Shown: positions 24,422 to 33,070, counted from the first letter of the stretch. The stretch is DNA of 46,811 bases from Helicobacteraceae bacterium (GCA_031275395.1 JAISOU010000050.1:1-46811); one strand, 5' to 3'. Notes: a model not told the origin generated them from the sequence alone. A program made the numbers and translations.

Positions 24422-26539
24422 ATGATGACCCTTGAAAAGTTTCGAGTTACGAACTTTCGTTCCGTAATGGATAGCGGGTGGATTGGCTGTGAAGATGTCA
24501 CTACTCTTGTAGGGATAAACGAGGCTGGCAAATCCAACCTTATCCTTGCCCTTTGGAAGCTAAACCCTGCGCGTGAGGGCGATATTGACTTGCTCCACGA
24601 TATGCCAACTAAGGAGTATACCGCGTGGCGCAAAAATCCCGGCAAATACGAGTTTATTACTGCGTGTTTTCAGATTGAAAATTCTTTATCTGCAAAGATA
24701 GCGGGTATTGCCAAGTGTTCGCCTGGCGTTGTTTCCAATGTTATCATTACGCGTTATTTTGACGGTGAGTATTCTATTGAATTTCCTAATGTTGCTGATG
24801 TCACAGCCATTCAGTCAAAAGGCGTGGTCGATATTCTTTCCTCGGCTCTCAAAAAGATTAACGTGCTTGAAGAACGGACGCAGGGCGAAGCGGGTATCAA
24901 GGAGCAGTCCATACAAGCATTGACAGCTGCTGAACAACTAATCGCGGGGAAAACGGAACTCACGAGAGGTGACTCTGCCGACATTACAGAGAAATTGCAA
25001 GTTAACGTTAAAGCGGCAGCAAAATCCGAAATCTCCCCTGTGTTTGAAACAGCTATTAGTGACATTGAGGAAGAATTTAAGGTGTTTGACGCGCCTAATC
25101 CAAAAGATGCTGAGGGGGTTTTTGACTTGGTGTTTAAAGAAATGCCTTCTTTTGTTTACTATTCAAATTATGGGAATCTTGACGCACAGATATATCTTCC
25201 GCACGCGGTGAAGTTGGTAAACGGAGAATCTGTTCCGGGATTTGACAATGCCGCAAAAGTAAGAACGCTAAAAGTATTGTTTGAGTTTGTGAATCTTAGC
25301 CCTATCGAAGTATACGATCTGGGGAAAAATCCGGAACCTACTCAGGGAACTAATCCGCAAACACGGCAACCTCAGATGATTGAACCAACAGCTACCGAAA
25401 TTGAGGACTTTGCTTCGAAAAAAGAAGAGCGCGAAATTATGCTTCAATCGGCATCATCGCGGTTGACAAGAGAGTTTGCCGAATGGTGGAAACAAGGCTC
25501 GTATAAATTTCGTCTACACGCAGATGGCGATTATTTCAGGATTCTCGTATCTGATGATAAAAGACCAGAAGAAATCGCACTTGAGTTGAGAAGTACGGGA
25601 CTTCAATGGTTTTTGAGTTTCTTTTTGGTTTTCCTTGTTGAGAGTAAGAATACACACAAGGGAGCAATCTTGCTTTTGGATGAGGCCGGACTGACGCTTC
25701 ACCCTTTAGCGCAAAAAAATCTCGTTGAATTTTTTGATGGACTGGCTATGAATAATCAGATTATCCATACGACACACTCTCCGTTCCTTATCAATACCGC
25801 CAATATTGATAGGGTTAAGGTCGTTTACAGTGACAACAATGGACTGACAGTATGTTCGGCTAATCTTCGCGAGTCGGATGATAGACTAAATGAAAAATCA
25901 GTCTACGCAGTTCACGCAGCCTTGGGGTTGAGTGTATCCGATATTTTGCTTAACGGTTGTCAACCAATCATTGTTGAAGGTGTGAGTGACCAGTATTATC
26001 TTAACGCAATAAAGTTGTTTTTGATTCGGAACGGCAAACTAACTCCAAGCAAGGAGATTGTTTTTATGCCGTCTGGAGGTTGCACAAACAAGGCTGTTAA
26101 TGCTATTGCGAGCCTTGTTTGTGGTCGCAACGGAGAATTACCTTGCATCATATTGGATTCCGACAAGATTGGCAAAAAAGCTGCTAAATCGCTTGCCGAC
26201 GACCTTTACAAAGGCGCACAAAATAATATAGTTGAGGTCGATAGTGTTGTTGGCTTTGAGGACAGTGAGATTGAGGATTTGATGCCGAGCTTTTTATTCG
26301 TTCCGTACCTCGCTAAGCTGTTTTCGCATCTTGATGATGAATTTAAACCCACAAGTGATAAAGCAATACTTCCTCAAATAGAAGAGTTTGCAAGGAATAA
26401 TAGTGTTGATTTAGAGGTCGGCTGGAAAGTATCAATGGCGAAGAGTGTTAAGACTCAACTGTTAAAAGAAAAAACTGAAATTAGCGAGAGCATCATCGAA
26501 AGGTGGATTAAATTGTTTGGTACTCTTTCAGGTTCATAA
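24422..26539 (+). CDS. OLD-family ATPase with TOPRIM nuclease domain
   Basis: The product has 705 residues. An ABC-type ATPase is split across the chain: Walker A GINEAGKSN (31-39), signature region LELRSTGLQWFLSF, Walker B GAILLLDEAGLTLHP (about 415) and the H-loop THSPFLI (about 447). A C-terminal TOPRIM domain has the acidic residue in PIIVEGVSDQYYL (about 515) and IILDSDKIG (about 576). OLD proteins are nucleases used in phage defence. There is no adjacent UvrD-like helicase, so it is not a Gabija pair and looks like a stand-alone class 1 OLD. The ATG at 24,422 has GGAGG upstream. It is followed by a strong hairpin. Confidence 0.85.
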   Translation: MMTLEKFRVTNFRSVMDSGWIGCEDVTTLVGINEAGKSNLILALWKLNPAREGDIDLLHDMPTKEYTAWRKNPGKYEFITACFQIENSLSAKIAGIAKCSPGVVSNVIITRYFDGEYSIEFPNVADVTAIQSKGVVDILSSALKKINVLEERTQGEAGIKEQSIQALTAAEQLIAGKTELTRGDSADITEKLQVNVKAAAKSEISPVFETAISDIEEEFKVFDAPNPKDAEGVFDLVFKEMPSFVYYSNYGNLDAQIYLPHAVKLVNGESVPGFDNAAKVRTLKVLFEFVNLSPIEVYDLGKNPEPTQGTNPQTRQPQMIEPTATEIEDFASKKEEREIMLQSASSRLTREFAEWWKQGSYKFRLHADGDYFRILVSDDKRPEEIALELRSTGLQWFLSFFLVFLVESKNTHKGAILLLDEAGLTLHPLAQKNLVEFFDGLAMNNQIIHTTHSPFLINTANIDRVKVVYSDNNGLTVCSANLRESDDRLNEKSVYAVHAALGLSVSDILLNGCQPIIVEGVSDQYYLNAIKLFLIRNGKLTPSKEIVFMPSGGCTNKAVNAIASLVCGRNGELPCIILDSDKIGKKAAKSLADDLYKGAQNNIVEVDSVVGFEDSEIEDLMPSFLFVPYLAKLFSHLDDEFKPTSDKAILPQIEEFARNNSVDLEVGWKVSMAKSVKTQLLKEKTEISESIIERWIKLFGTLSGS

Positions 26540-26541
26540 TT

Positions 26542-26570
26542 ATTGCGGAGGGGTAAATTCCCTCCGCAAT
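26542..26570 (+). terminator. Hairpin after the OLD gene
   Basis: ATTGCGGAGGG and CCCTCCGCAAT form a perfect 11-bp stem with a 7-nt loop, 3 bp after the OLD stop codon. There is no long T run. Its position and strength suggest it ends the defence operon and shields the remnants beyond. Confidence 0.65.
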
Positions 26571-26593
26571 CCGTAATCTTACAACCCCCAATT

Positions 26594-26766
26594 TTAATGT
26601 TCATTATCGTGCGACCGCGTCCGCCCCCTCGGTTCAACCTCGCGCATAACTTGCTCGGCGTATTGTTTCTGCGTTTTTGACTTTCTCTATTCAGTGCGTA
26701 GTAACCGACATACAACTCTTGCCTTTCGGCAAGTTTTTCCGCGAGTTTCTTTTTCCACTCTTTCAT
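26594..26766 (-). pseudogene. Relaxase C-terminal remnant
   Basis: The frame from 26,766 reads MKEWKKKLAEKLAERQELY then VGYYALNRE. After one frameshift it continues KTQKQYAEQVMREVEP then RGRTRSHDNEH and a stop at 26,594. Such a coiled-coil tail with a final basic/His motif is characteristic of relaxases of Clostridia mobilisable elements. The N-terminal nicking domain is absent. It is on the opposite strand to the defence genes and abuts the recombinase remnant. Assigned by recalled family pattern, so moderate. Confidence 0.5.
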
Positions 26767-26769
26767 CGG

Positions 26770-27000
26770 CGGCAGTTTTTGGGTCGTACCGCGACTTAAA
26801 CGCTGATTTCACCTTGCGGGTTGCGTCGCGCAAATACCACTCACAATATTGATGAACGGCGCTAACTTGCCGCTTTTGCGGTTTTGGCTGTCGATATTAT
26901 TTGCCATCGCGATGAACCTCACGCATTTTTCGCGGAAGAAAACCTTCGTGTAAAAGCCTGTTTGAGGGTAATCCCTGCCAGCTCTTGACATAAGTTTTGG
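26770..27000 (-). pseudogene. Large serine recombinase remnant
   Basis: The readable frame gives LMSRAGRDYPQTGFYTKVFF, then VRFIAMANNIDSQN, then KLAPFINI. A single frameshift leads into EWYLRDATRKVKSAFKSR. The order MSRxGRD, VRFIA.NNxDS, APFxNI, EWYxRD is the catalytic-domain signature of TndX-type large serine recombinases. Only part of the catalytic domain remains, with neither its N-terminal Ser motif nor its C-terminal DNA-binding domains. It is the clearest evidence for how the island arrived. Confidence 0.7.
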
Positions 27001-27125
27001 CTTCGCTTTGCGGGGCGAAAATTGCAAAAAAAGCGCAAAAGGCTAAAAAATAAGCGCCAAATAATACGCAGTTAAGAAATAAAACGCTATGATATGAGTT
27101 TCATTATCAAAAGAAGGAGTTCTGA

Positions 27126-28244
27126 ATGAACAAAATCAGTTTAGCGGCGGCGGTAGCCCTGCTTTCGGCTTCCGCGCTTGTCGCGGAAAGCAAAACCTTG
27201 ATCGAGGGCGTCGTCTATGGCGACTTAACTAGCCACAAGGAAAAACAGGCCAACGGCGAAAAGCAAAGCCTGTTCTTAAACGGATCGGTTAACGTCGGCT
27301 TTTCTTCGGGCGAAGTTGCTAACGGCTTGAGCTTTAACTTGGGCGCGCGCGGCAATCGCAAACTCTTTGAAAAAGAGCGCGGCGATTGGGGCGATACCAA
27401 TTTTGAGGGCACGGTTTTCCATACGGCAAACCTAGCCTATTCTAACGACATAGTAACGGTTGTGGCTGGTCGTCAAGAGATTGCGCTGGAGTGGCTGGGC
27501 GACTACCACGAAGCGATCGTAGGCATTGTGAAGCCCGCCGAGCAAGTAACGATTATCGCGGGCTATACTGGCAAATACGCAGAGTCCGATTACGACGGCT
27601 ACTACAACGGCTTTGCGGACGTAATTCCAAACAACAAACAAGGCGCTTACGTAGTTGAAGCGATTATCGCTCCCGTAGAAGGTTTATCGATCGAGCCTTG
27701 GTTTTACTTAGTTCCCGACGCGGCAAACTGGTTTGGCGGTAAAGTCGCGTTTGAAAACGACGCGTTTAACGTAAGCGCGGCTTACACCCTTGCGCAACTC
27801 GACGAAAAATACACCAAAGGCTTTGAGGACGGCGCGGTTATTCACGTTACGGCGGGCTTTACCCCCGCCGAAGGGCTAAACGTCTTTGCGGGCTTTGCCG
27901 CAACCGACGAAAAGGGCGGTTCGGGTCTTTTGGGCGCTCTAGTCGGCGAAAACGTTAATCCCTTTGAAGACGGCGATAATTTCTTCAATCAAGACACGAC
28001 GACAATCTATGTCGGCGCGGGCTACGAAGCGGACGCCTTTAGCGTTAGCGCGTTATACGGTCTTTTCAATACGGGCGATAAAGGCGGCAAGGGTTCGATT
28101 AGCGAGCTTGATCTAATCGCAAGCTATTCGTTTAACGATTGGTTCGCTCTAAACGGTATTGTAGTCGCTAACTTCGGCGGCGATAAAGCCTATGAAGATA
28201 CCGATTACACTTCGCTTCGCGTAGCGGCGGTCTTCACCTACTAA
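27126..28244 (+). CDS. Outer-membrane porin
   Basis: The product has 372 residues with a signal peptide (about 1-21, MNKISLAAAVALLSASALVA). Alternating beta-strands follow, rich in Gly, Asn and aromatic residues (VVAGRQEIALEWL, FNVSAAYTLAQL, IYVGAGYEADAFSVSALYG), and the barrel closes with SLRVAAVFTY, a terminal aromatic. This matches Campylobacterota porin-type proteins. AGAAGGAG precedes the ATG. It is the first intact gene after the island. It differs from the truncated porin at 399-1310, so it is not its replacement copy. Confidence 0.8.
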   Translation: MNKISLAAAVALLSASALVAESKTLIEGVVYGDLTSHKEKQANGEKQSLFLNGSVNVGFSSGEVANGLSFNLGARGNRKLFEKERGDWGDTNFEGTVFHTANLAYSNDIVTVVAGRQEIALEWLGDYHEAIVGIVKPAEQVTIIAGYTGKYAESDYDGYYNGFADVIPNNKQGAYVVEAIIAPVEGLSIEPWFYLVPDAANWFGGKVAFENDAFNVSAAYTLAQLDEKYTKGFEDGAVIHVTAGFTPAEGLNVFAGFAATDEKGGSGLLGALVGENVNPFEDGDNFFNQDTTTIYVGAGYEADAFSVSALYGLFNTGDKGGKGSISELDLIASYSFNDWFALNGIVVANFGGDKAYEDTDYTSLRVAAVFTY

Positions 28245-28296
28245 GAGTTTCCTCTTAGCGCTTGTCTTAAAGAAAAGTATGGTTTACTTTCAGCTT

Positions 28297-28312
28297 TCCC
28301 CCTTCGGGGGGA
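28297..28312. terminator. cUUCGg hairpin between convergent genes
   Basis: A 6-bp stem (TCCCCC with GGGGGA) closes on a TTCG tetraloop, an extra-stable structure. It lies between the porin and the convergent WD40 gene. A second small stem (CTAAGAG with CTCTTAG, 28,241-28,258) covers the porin stop. It is probably bidirectional. Confidence 0.6.
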
Positions 28313-28315
28313 TTG

Positions 28316-29764
28316 TTAATTCGTAAGGTTGAAATCTAACGGCGGAACGCTAAATGATAAGATCGTTTGATTTTCGTCGATCAGATCGGCTTTTATATAC
28401 TCGCCCCAAGCGTCTTTAATCGCGATATTTTCTAGTAAAAGCGCGCCCTCTTTCAACGTAAAAGTCAAATACGGTTCGTTTGTGGGATTAAAGAAAAGCT
28501 CAAGCGCTTCGTCGGGCGCGATCGTAAATGCGATCTTACGCGAAAAACCGTCGCGTAGCGATTTGATAAAACCGATCGCTGTTTGGTTTTCCTCGTTATA
28601 CGTTAGTTCGCTTAAACGCGGATCGCCCCAATAAATCGCGAGCGTTTTTTGTAAAATACTCAACCTTCTTTCGTCGATATTTTGAACAAAGCTTTCTAAG
28701 TTGGCGGCGTCGCCTTCGGCGGCTATGGCTTCATACTCTTTTATTAACGTTTGATCCGCTTTTTTTAGGATTTCGTCAAAACCGATTTTGTTAGGATCGA
28801 TCGCGCTAAAAAATCGCAGATTTTCCGATCCGACAAGCGCGTAATTATTAAATAACGCGATCGAACCGATCGGCGCTTGCGTAAAACTTCTTATCTCTTT
28901 GCCGCTCGCTATGTCGAATAAACGCGCCGCGCCGTTCTCGCCGCCGCTTGCGAGCCGATCTTTATCGACCGAGATCGCGATCGCCGTTTCTGGAGTTTTG
29001 ATCGTTTTAAGCAACTTTGCCTTTGCGATGTTCCAAACGCGAATCGTTTTGTCGCCGCCGCTGGAATATAACGTTTCGTTTTGCGCGGCGATCGCGTAAA
29101 TAGGCTCGTTATGTCCCTTAAACGATCGCAAAAGCTTACCGCTTTTTATATCGTAGATTTTGATCAGTTTATCATATCCGCCGCGAATAATTTTATTTTT
29201 AGCGATCGCGATCGAGCTTATAAAAACGCGGCGATCTTTGATCTGGCGTATTAACTTGCCGTTTTTAACGTTCCAAACGCGAATAACGCTGTCGTCGCCC
29301 GCGCCGATTAGCCGTGCGCCGTCGGTTGCGATCACGTTAAAAGTTACGCCGCGAACAAAAAAAGTCCGAATCTGTTTTCCGCTCGCTATATCCCAAGCGC
29401 GAATCGTTTTGTCGAGGCTGGCGCTAAAAAGGGTTTTGCCGTCCGCGCTAAACGCCGCCGCGACGATCTTATCCGTATGCCCCGCAAACTCTTTTAAGAG
29501 CGCGCCGCTTTCAAACTCCCAAAGCAAAACGCGCTTATCCCAATCGCCGCTAACGAAGCTCGCGCGATCGGGCGCGAGGGCGATCGCGCTATATTGCGAA
29601 GGAGCGCCAAGAACCGCGATCGCGCTATCTGCTCCGCTCGTCCAAATCAGTTTTGGCTCCGATTTAGCCGTTTCGACGACTTCGGCGATCGGCGTTTCGA
29701 CCTTTTGTTTCGAGGCGCAACCTAAAAATAAAAGAGTTAAAGCGAGTAATAACGAAGTTTTCAT
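28316..29764 (-). CDS. WD40-repeat lipoprotein sharing a domain with the caspase lipoprotein
   Basis: The product has 482 residues. The signal peptide ends in a lipobox (LTLLFLGC, Cys at 16), so it is lipid-anchored in the envelope. Residues of about 50-330 form roughly seven WD40 blades (AGHTDKIVAAAFSADGKTL, LDKTIRAWDIASG, GGDKTIRVWNIAKA). The last 130 residues (GDPRLSELTYNEENQTA, IAFTIAPDEALELFF) align by eye with the middle domain of the caspase-like lipoprotein at 34,060-36,228 (GDPALRDFIYDAE, VEFAIAPKEAQDMF). It lacks the peptidase. It probably is a scaffold. It follows the phosphoribosyltransferase gene by 12 bp. Confidence 0.8.
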   Translation of the reverse strand: MKTSLLLALTLLFLGCASKQKVETPIAEVVETAKSEPKLIWTSGADSAIAVLGAPSQYSAIALAPDRASFVSGDWDKRVLLWEFESGALLKEFAGHTDKIVAAAFSADGKTLFSASLDKTIRAWDIASGKQIRTFFVRGVTFNVIATDGARLIGAGDDSVIRVWNVKNGKLIRQIKDRRVFISSIAIAKNKIIRGGYDKLIKIYDIKSGKLLRSFKGHNEPIYAIAAQNETLYSSGGDKTIRVWNIAKAKLLKTIKTPETAIAISVDKDRLASGGENGAARLFDIASGKEIRSFTQAPIGSIALFNNYALVGSENLRFFSAIDPNKIGFDEILKKADQTLIKEYEAIAAEGDAANLESFVQNIDERRLSILQKTLAIYWGDPRLSELTYNEENQTAIGFIKSLRDGFSRKIAFTIAPDEALELFFNPTNEPYLTFTLKEGALLLENIAIKDAWGEYIKADLIDENQTILSFSVPPLDFNLTN

Positions 29765-29776
29765 AGCGAAACTTTA

Positions 29777-30226
29777 TCATATCCGAGGATCGACCTCCCA
29801 AAAAAAGTCGATCCAATCGGCGCTTTCTTTGGCGAAAAAATCGGCGCGGATCGACGCGGAGGGTTTTTGAAACAGCGCGACGCTTTTGAACGCTGTTTTT
29901 GGAGAGCTTTTTTGCAGAGCGCGCAAAACGGCTTGCAGGGTTTCGCCGCTATCGACAATCTCGTCGATAATCAGAGCTTTTTTCGCGCCGTTTAGATCTG
30001 GCGCGGTTGCGATTTTGGGCGCGGCGAGTTTTTGGCGATCGTCGTAGCTAACGGCGCGAATCAGCGCGATCGAGCGCATATTTAGCGCGCTCGCCAAAAA
30101 ATGCGCAAAGGTCAATCCGCCGCGACTAACGGCGATCAAACAGTCGAACTTTTCGTTTTTTAAGCTATCCGCAAGCGCTTTAACGTCGTCGATAAACGCC
30201 GCGTAGCCGTAATATAGCCGTTTCAT
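29777..30226 (-). CDS. Purine-type phosphoribosyltransferase
   Basis: The product has 149 residues. The PRPP-binding signature ALIIDEIVDSGETL (about 87-100) is the hallmark of type I phosphoribosyltransferases. The N-terminal region DCLIAVSRGGLTFAHFLA supplies the second loop. The size and layout suit xanthine/guanine- or hypoxanthine-type salvage enzymes (Gpt-like); substrate choice cannot be read. It is probably cytosolic and transcribed with the downstream WD40 lipoprotein, though the functional link is unclear. Confidence 0.8.
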   Translation of the reverse strand: MKRLYYGYAAFIDDVKALADSLKNEKFDCLIAVSRGGLTFAHFLASALNMRSIALIRAVSYDDRQKLAAPKIATAPDLNGAKKALIIDEIVDSGETLQAVLRALQKSSPKTAFKSVALFQKPSASIRADFFAKESADWIDFFWEVDPRI

Positions 30227-30309
30227 CTCCTTTTACGCTCCTTAAAACGCAAAAGAATAACGAAAGTTTGCAATAATTGAATATTTGATAACGCCAAAGG
30301 AGCAAACCG

Positions 30310-31725
30310 ATGAAGACCATTTGCGCGATTTTGGTTTCGGCGTTTCTATTTCTTGGTTGCGCGGCTATGCTGATCGATAAGACGTGGCTGGACGCGGGTT
30401 TTACGGCAGAAGATTACGACCGCACTAAAGCGTGGGCGGCGCTGGAGGTAACGCCCCAAAACGCTTTTGCTTGGGAGCGGGCGGGTTTTACGCCGAGTTA
30501 CGTCGATAGCGGCAGCGATCGGACTAAGCTGGCGAAAAATATGCCCGACAATAAGATATTTGGCTACGCGCCAAACGTCTGGACGCAAAACGGTTTTAGC
30601 CAAAACGAAATGGGGCGGGCGTTAAGAAGCGCTATTCCCTCTTCGCGGATTCGATCGGTTTCGCCCAACGCTTTCAAAGGGTTGCGCTCGATCGGCGTTC
30701 CGCCCGAAGAGTGGCGCTACTGCCTTGATCCGGACGACGGCGAAAAATACGGTTTTTCTTCGATCAAAGCGTTGCTAGAGTTAAAGCTTTCGTGCGCCCG
30801 AATCGACGAGTGGCGAAACGCAGGATTTACTCAAGCCGAAACGATCTCGTGGGCAAAAGCGGGGATTACGGACGCGCAAGAGGCGATCGGCGCGCAAAAA
30901 GACGGCTATTCGCCGAGCGTCTATGCGGCGATCAAGGCTACGGGCGTGCCGGAAGGGGACTGGAACTACTGCATTAACAGAGGGCTTGCGGTCAAAGAGG
31001 CGAAAGCGTGGCACGACGCGGGCGTGAAATGCACGCGGACGACCCCTAAAATCTTCATCGACGCGAAGCTAACCCCCGCGAAGGTTAAACCGTGGGTCGC
31101 CGCGAAGTTTGACGACAAAAGTACCGTCGCGTTTATTAAGCGCAGATTTTCGCTCGACGAGGCGCGAAACTGGATTAGAACCTTTAACGCCGATTTTCTT
31201 TCGGTAAGCGAAATGGCGACGTGGAAAGGCGCGTCGTTTAGCCCCGCCGAAGCGCATAAGTGGCGGGCGCTAACAAAAAACGCGCAAACGGCTAAAGGCT
31301 ACAGAAACGCGGGGTTGCAACCCGATCGGATCGTTCGGTTTTTGATTGGTAACGGGGTATCGTCTTCCGCCGCGCTGGGCGAATATCGCAAGATTAAAGG
31401 CGCGTGCGGTTCTGACTTTGCCTCCGATTACGCCTTTTTGACGCGATCAAAGGGCGAACTAAGCAGATACGATCCGCAAGGAAAATGTATTATCCCTAGC
31501 GGATTTTCGCGCGAAAAGACCGTTAAAGGCGGCGTCGCGCTTTATAGGATCAGCGCCGCTCGCCGCGCAAAGGAGGGCTACGAGATCGACGGCTACGCGC
31601 TTGTAAATTACGAGGGCGAATTACCGCAAACCTTAAATAATAACGTCGTCTTAAAACCCGAAGAGATCAGCTACGATTCCGCGATCGGCGCGATTTTAAA
31701 CGCTAAAACCGTCTGGAAAAAATGA
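30310..31725 (+). CDS. Lipoprotein of repeated Trp/Ala/Gly modules, unknown function
   Basis: The product has 471 residues. The signal peptide has a lipobox (AFLFLGC, Cys at 17). Residues of about 25-370 are built from short, irregular repeats of the type W..AGFT..E and W..AGIT (WLDAGFTAEDYDRTKAW, WERAGFTPSYV, WRNAGFTQAETISWAKAGIT). Each is probably a helical pair forming a superhelix. The C-terminal part (about 380-471) is different and may be a small globular domain (IDGYALVNYEG). AAAGGAG precedes the ATG. I do not recognise the family. It lies divergently beside a WD40 lipoprotein and may belong to the same envelope set. Confidence 0.7.
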   Translation: MKTICAILVSAFLFLGCAAMLIDKTWLDAGFTAEDYDRTKAWAALEVTPQNAFAWERAGFTPSYVDSGSDRTKLAKNMPDNKIFGYAPNVWTQNGFSQNEMGRALRSAIPSSRIRSVSPNAFKGLRSIGVPPEEWRYCLDPDDGEKYGFSSIKALLELKLSCARIDEWRNAGFTQAETISWAKAGITDAQEAIGAQKDGYSPSVYAAIKATGVPEGDWNYCINRGLAVKEAKAWHDAGVKCTRTTPKIFIDAKLTPAKVKPWVAAKFDDKSTVAFIKRRFSLDEARNWIRTFNADFLSVSEMATWKGASFSPAEAHKWRALTKNAQTAKGYRNAGLQPDRIVRFLIGNGVSSSAALGEYRKIKGACGSDFASDYAFLTRSKGELSRYDPQGKCIIPSGFSREKTVKGGVALYRISAARRAKEGYEIDGYALVNYEGELPQTLNNNVVLKPEEISYDSAIGAILNAKTVWKK

Positions 31726-31785
31726 TTGTGGTTTAGCGGCTTGCGCGGTATTTGCGCGGCGTATTTTTTAGGAAGGGCGAAACGG

Positions 31786-32058
31786 TTAGCCGTTTGAGGG
31801 AAGCTCTGGGATCATTTGAAAGGTTCTGATTGTAAAGTCGATCATAACGTTCATCATCCAAGGCATAGCTAAAATCATTATCGTCGCGACGACAAGTATT
31901 TTCGGCACAAAACTAAGCGTCATTTCGTTGATCTGCGTCGTCGCCTGAAAAACGCTGATCAACAAACCCGCAAGAAGTCCGCCGAGCAACATAGGCGCGG
32001 CGATCATAAGCGCGATCTTAAACGTGTCCGACGCGAGCGCGACAAGCTGTCCTTCCAT
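31786..32058 (-). CDS. fliQ: Flagellar export apparatus protein FliQ
   Basis: A 90-residue inner-membrane protein with two long hydrophobic helices (LMIAAPMLLGGLLAGLLISVFQ and ILVVATIMILAMPWMM). Between them is the conserved QATTQINEMTLSFVPK, diagnostic of FliQ. It forms part of the FliP-FliQ-FliR export gate at the flagellar base. Its ATG overlaps the end of mqnD. It is separate from other flagellar genes, as usual in Campylobacterota. Confidence 0.93.
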   Translation of the reverse strand: MEGQLVALASDTFKIALMIAAPMLLGGLLAGLLISVFQATTQINEMTLSFVPKILVVATIMILAMPWMMNVMIDFTIRTFQMIPELPSNG

Positions 32059-32921
32059 TATTTGCTCCTTAACTGCGCGTATTCTACGGGAAGCAGCGCC
32101 TTTTCGAGCGCGATAAACTCTTTATAAACGCCGCGATCGTAGCCAATTCTAAATAGCGTTTCAATACCTATTTTGCAAGAATCGCTAAACTCCGTAGAAT
32201 CTTCGTTGGCGTAAAGCGAAAGGTATTTATCCAGCTTTGTTTCATCGACGCGGATCAGATTGCGTTCGAGTAGCATTTTCGCAAGCGTAGCTTTATGATC
32301 TACGGCTACGCGCACCGCTTTGGTCAAAATCTCTTCCATTTCGATCGCGCGGTTTAGCGGCAAACTCCGCCTCAAACACATACCGCCAAGCGGCAAAGGC
32401 GGATCGCCCTTTGCAAGCTCGCGCCATATATCCCATATTTCGGCTTCGACGATCAGCTCTTCGCTAAAGTTCAAAATCGATTCGTGAATCAATACGCCCG
32501 CGTCGCATTCGTCGCTTAAAACGGCGTTTTCGATCTCTAGGAAGTTTTTGTAGATTACCCGCGCTTGCGGATAGGCTATACGAAACAAAAAGGCGTTTGT
32601 CGTATGAGCGCCGCTCAAAGCTACCTTAAAATTGCGTTTCAAAGGTTTATCTTTACGCCGAATCAGCCTTGGCCCGTAGCCGCGCCCAAAACTAGCCGCC
32701 GATCGCAAAAGCGCCTGCTCGCCGTATATAAAAGGATAGAGCGCGAAGCTAATCGCCGTCGCGTCGTATTTGCCTTCGATCGCGGCGAGATTAAGCGTTT
32801 CTATATCCGCCGCCGTATGCTCGATCGTAATATCGCCGCAATCGATCCAACCAAAAGCGATCGCGTAAAACATAAAAATATCGTCCGCGTCGGGCGAATG
32901 GGCGACTTCATAGCGCGGCAT
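32058..32921 (-). CDS. mqnD: 1,4-dihydroxy-6-naphthoate synthase (futalosine pathway)
   Basis: Converts cyclic dehypoxanthinyl-futalosine into the naphthoate precursor of menaquinone. The product has 287 residues. It begins YEVAHSPDADDIFMFYA, with the SPDADD motif, followed by the periplasmic-binding-like fold with LSGAHTTNAFLFR, GVLIHESILNF and PPLPLGGMCLRRSL. The futalosine route is the one used by Campylobacterota, which supports the lineage. GGAG lies upstream of the ATG. It shares one base with fliQ. Confidence 0.9.
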   Translation of the reverse strand: MPRYEVAHSPDADDIFMFYAIAFGWIDCGDITIEHTAADIETLNLAAIEGKYDATAISFALYPFIYGEQALLRSAASFGRGYGPRLIRRKDKPLKRNFKVALSGAHTTNAFLFRIAYPQARVIYKNFLEIENAVLSDECDAGVLIHESILNFSEELIVEAEIWDIWRELAKGDPPLPLGGMCLRRSLPLNRAIEMEEILTKAVRVAVDHKATLAKMLLERNLIRVDETKLDKYLSLYANEDSTEFSDSCKIGIETLFRIGYDRGVYKEFIALEKALLPVEYAQLRSK

Positions 32922-33070
32922 TAAACTCCTTTTGTTTTTTGTATTCTACCGAATGGTTTAATGATCGCGGATTGGCGCTTTCTTCGCTCTTGAGCGAGCG
33001 CTTCGCGGGGGACGATGAAAGGGCGTTTACGCAAAAAAATATAGGGGTTTGGGGGCGGTTTTGCATCTTT

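Larger units (their letters stand above)
20033..27060. mobile_element. Foreign island carrying a type IIS R-M system and OLD nuclease
   Basis: The limits are set by composition: the last host-like GATC is at 20,029 and the next beyond the island at 27,200, with only one (25,316) between. Codon use also changes, with few CGATCG motifs. Contents in order are a dead HTH regulator, a double methyltransferase, an AlwI-like endonuclease, an OLD ATPase/TOPRIM protein, then minus-strand remnants of a relaxase and a large serine recombinase. These remnants and the regulator type point to a mobilisable or conjugative element of Firmicutes origin, now immobile. No flanking tRNA or clear att repeats were found. 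Confidence 0.75.

Noticed and set aside
24422-26539. Gabija (GajA) identity of the OLD protein
   Set aside because: No GajB/UvrD-like helicase gene follows; only a hairpin and mobile-element remnants do.
20033-27060. Prophage
   Set aside because: No capsid, tail, terminase or lysis genes; the mobility remnants are of conjugative or mobilisable type.
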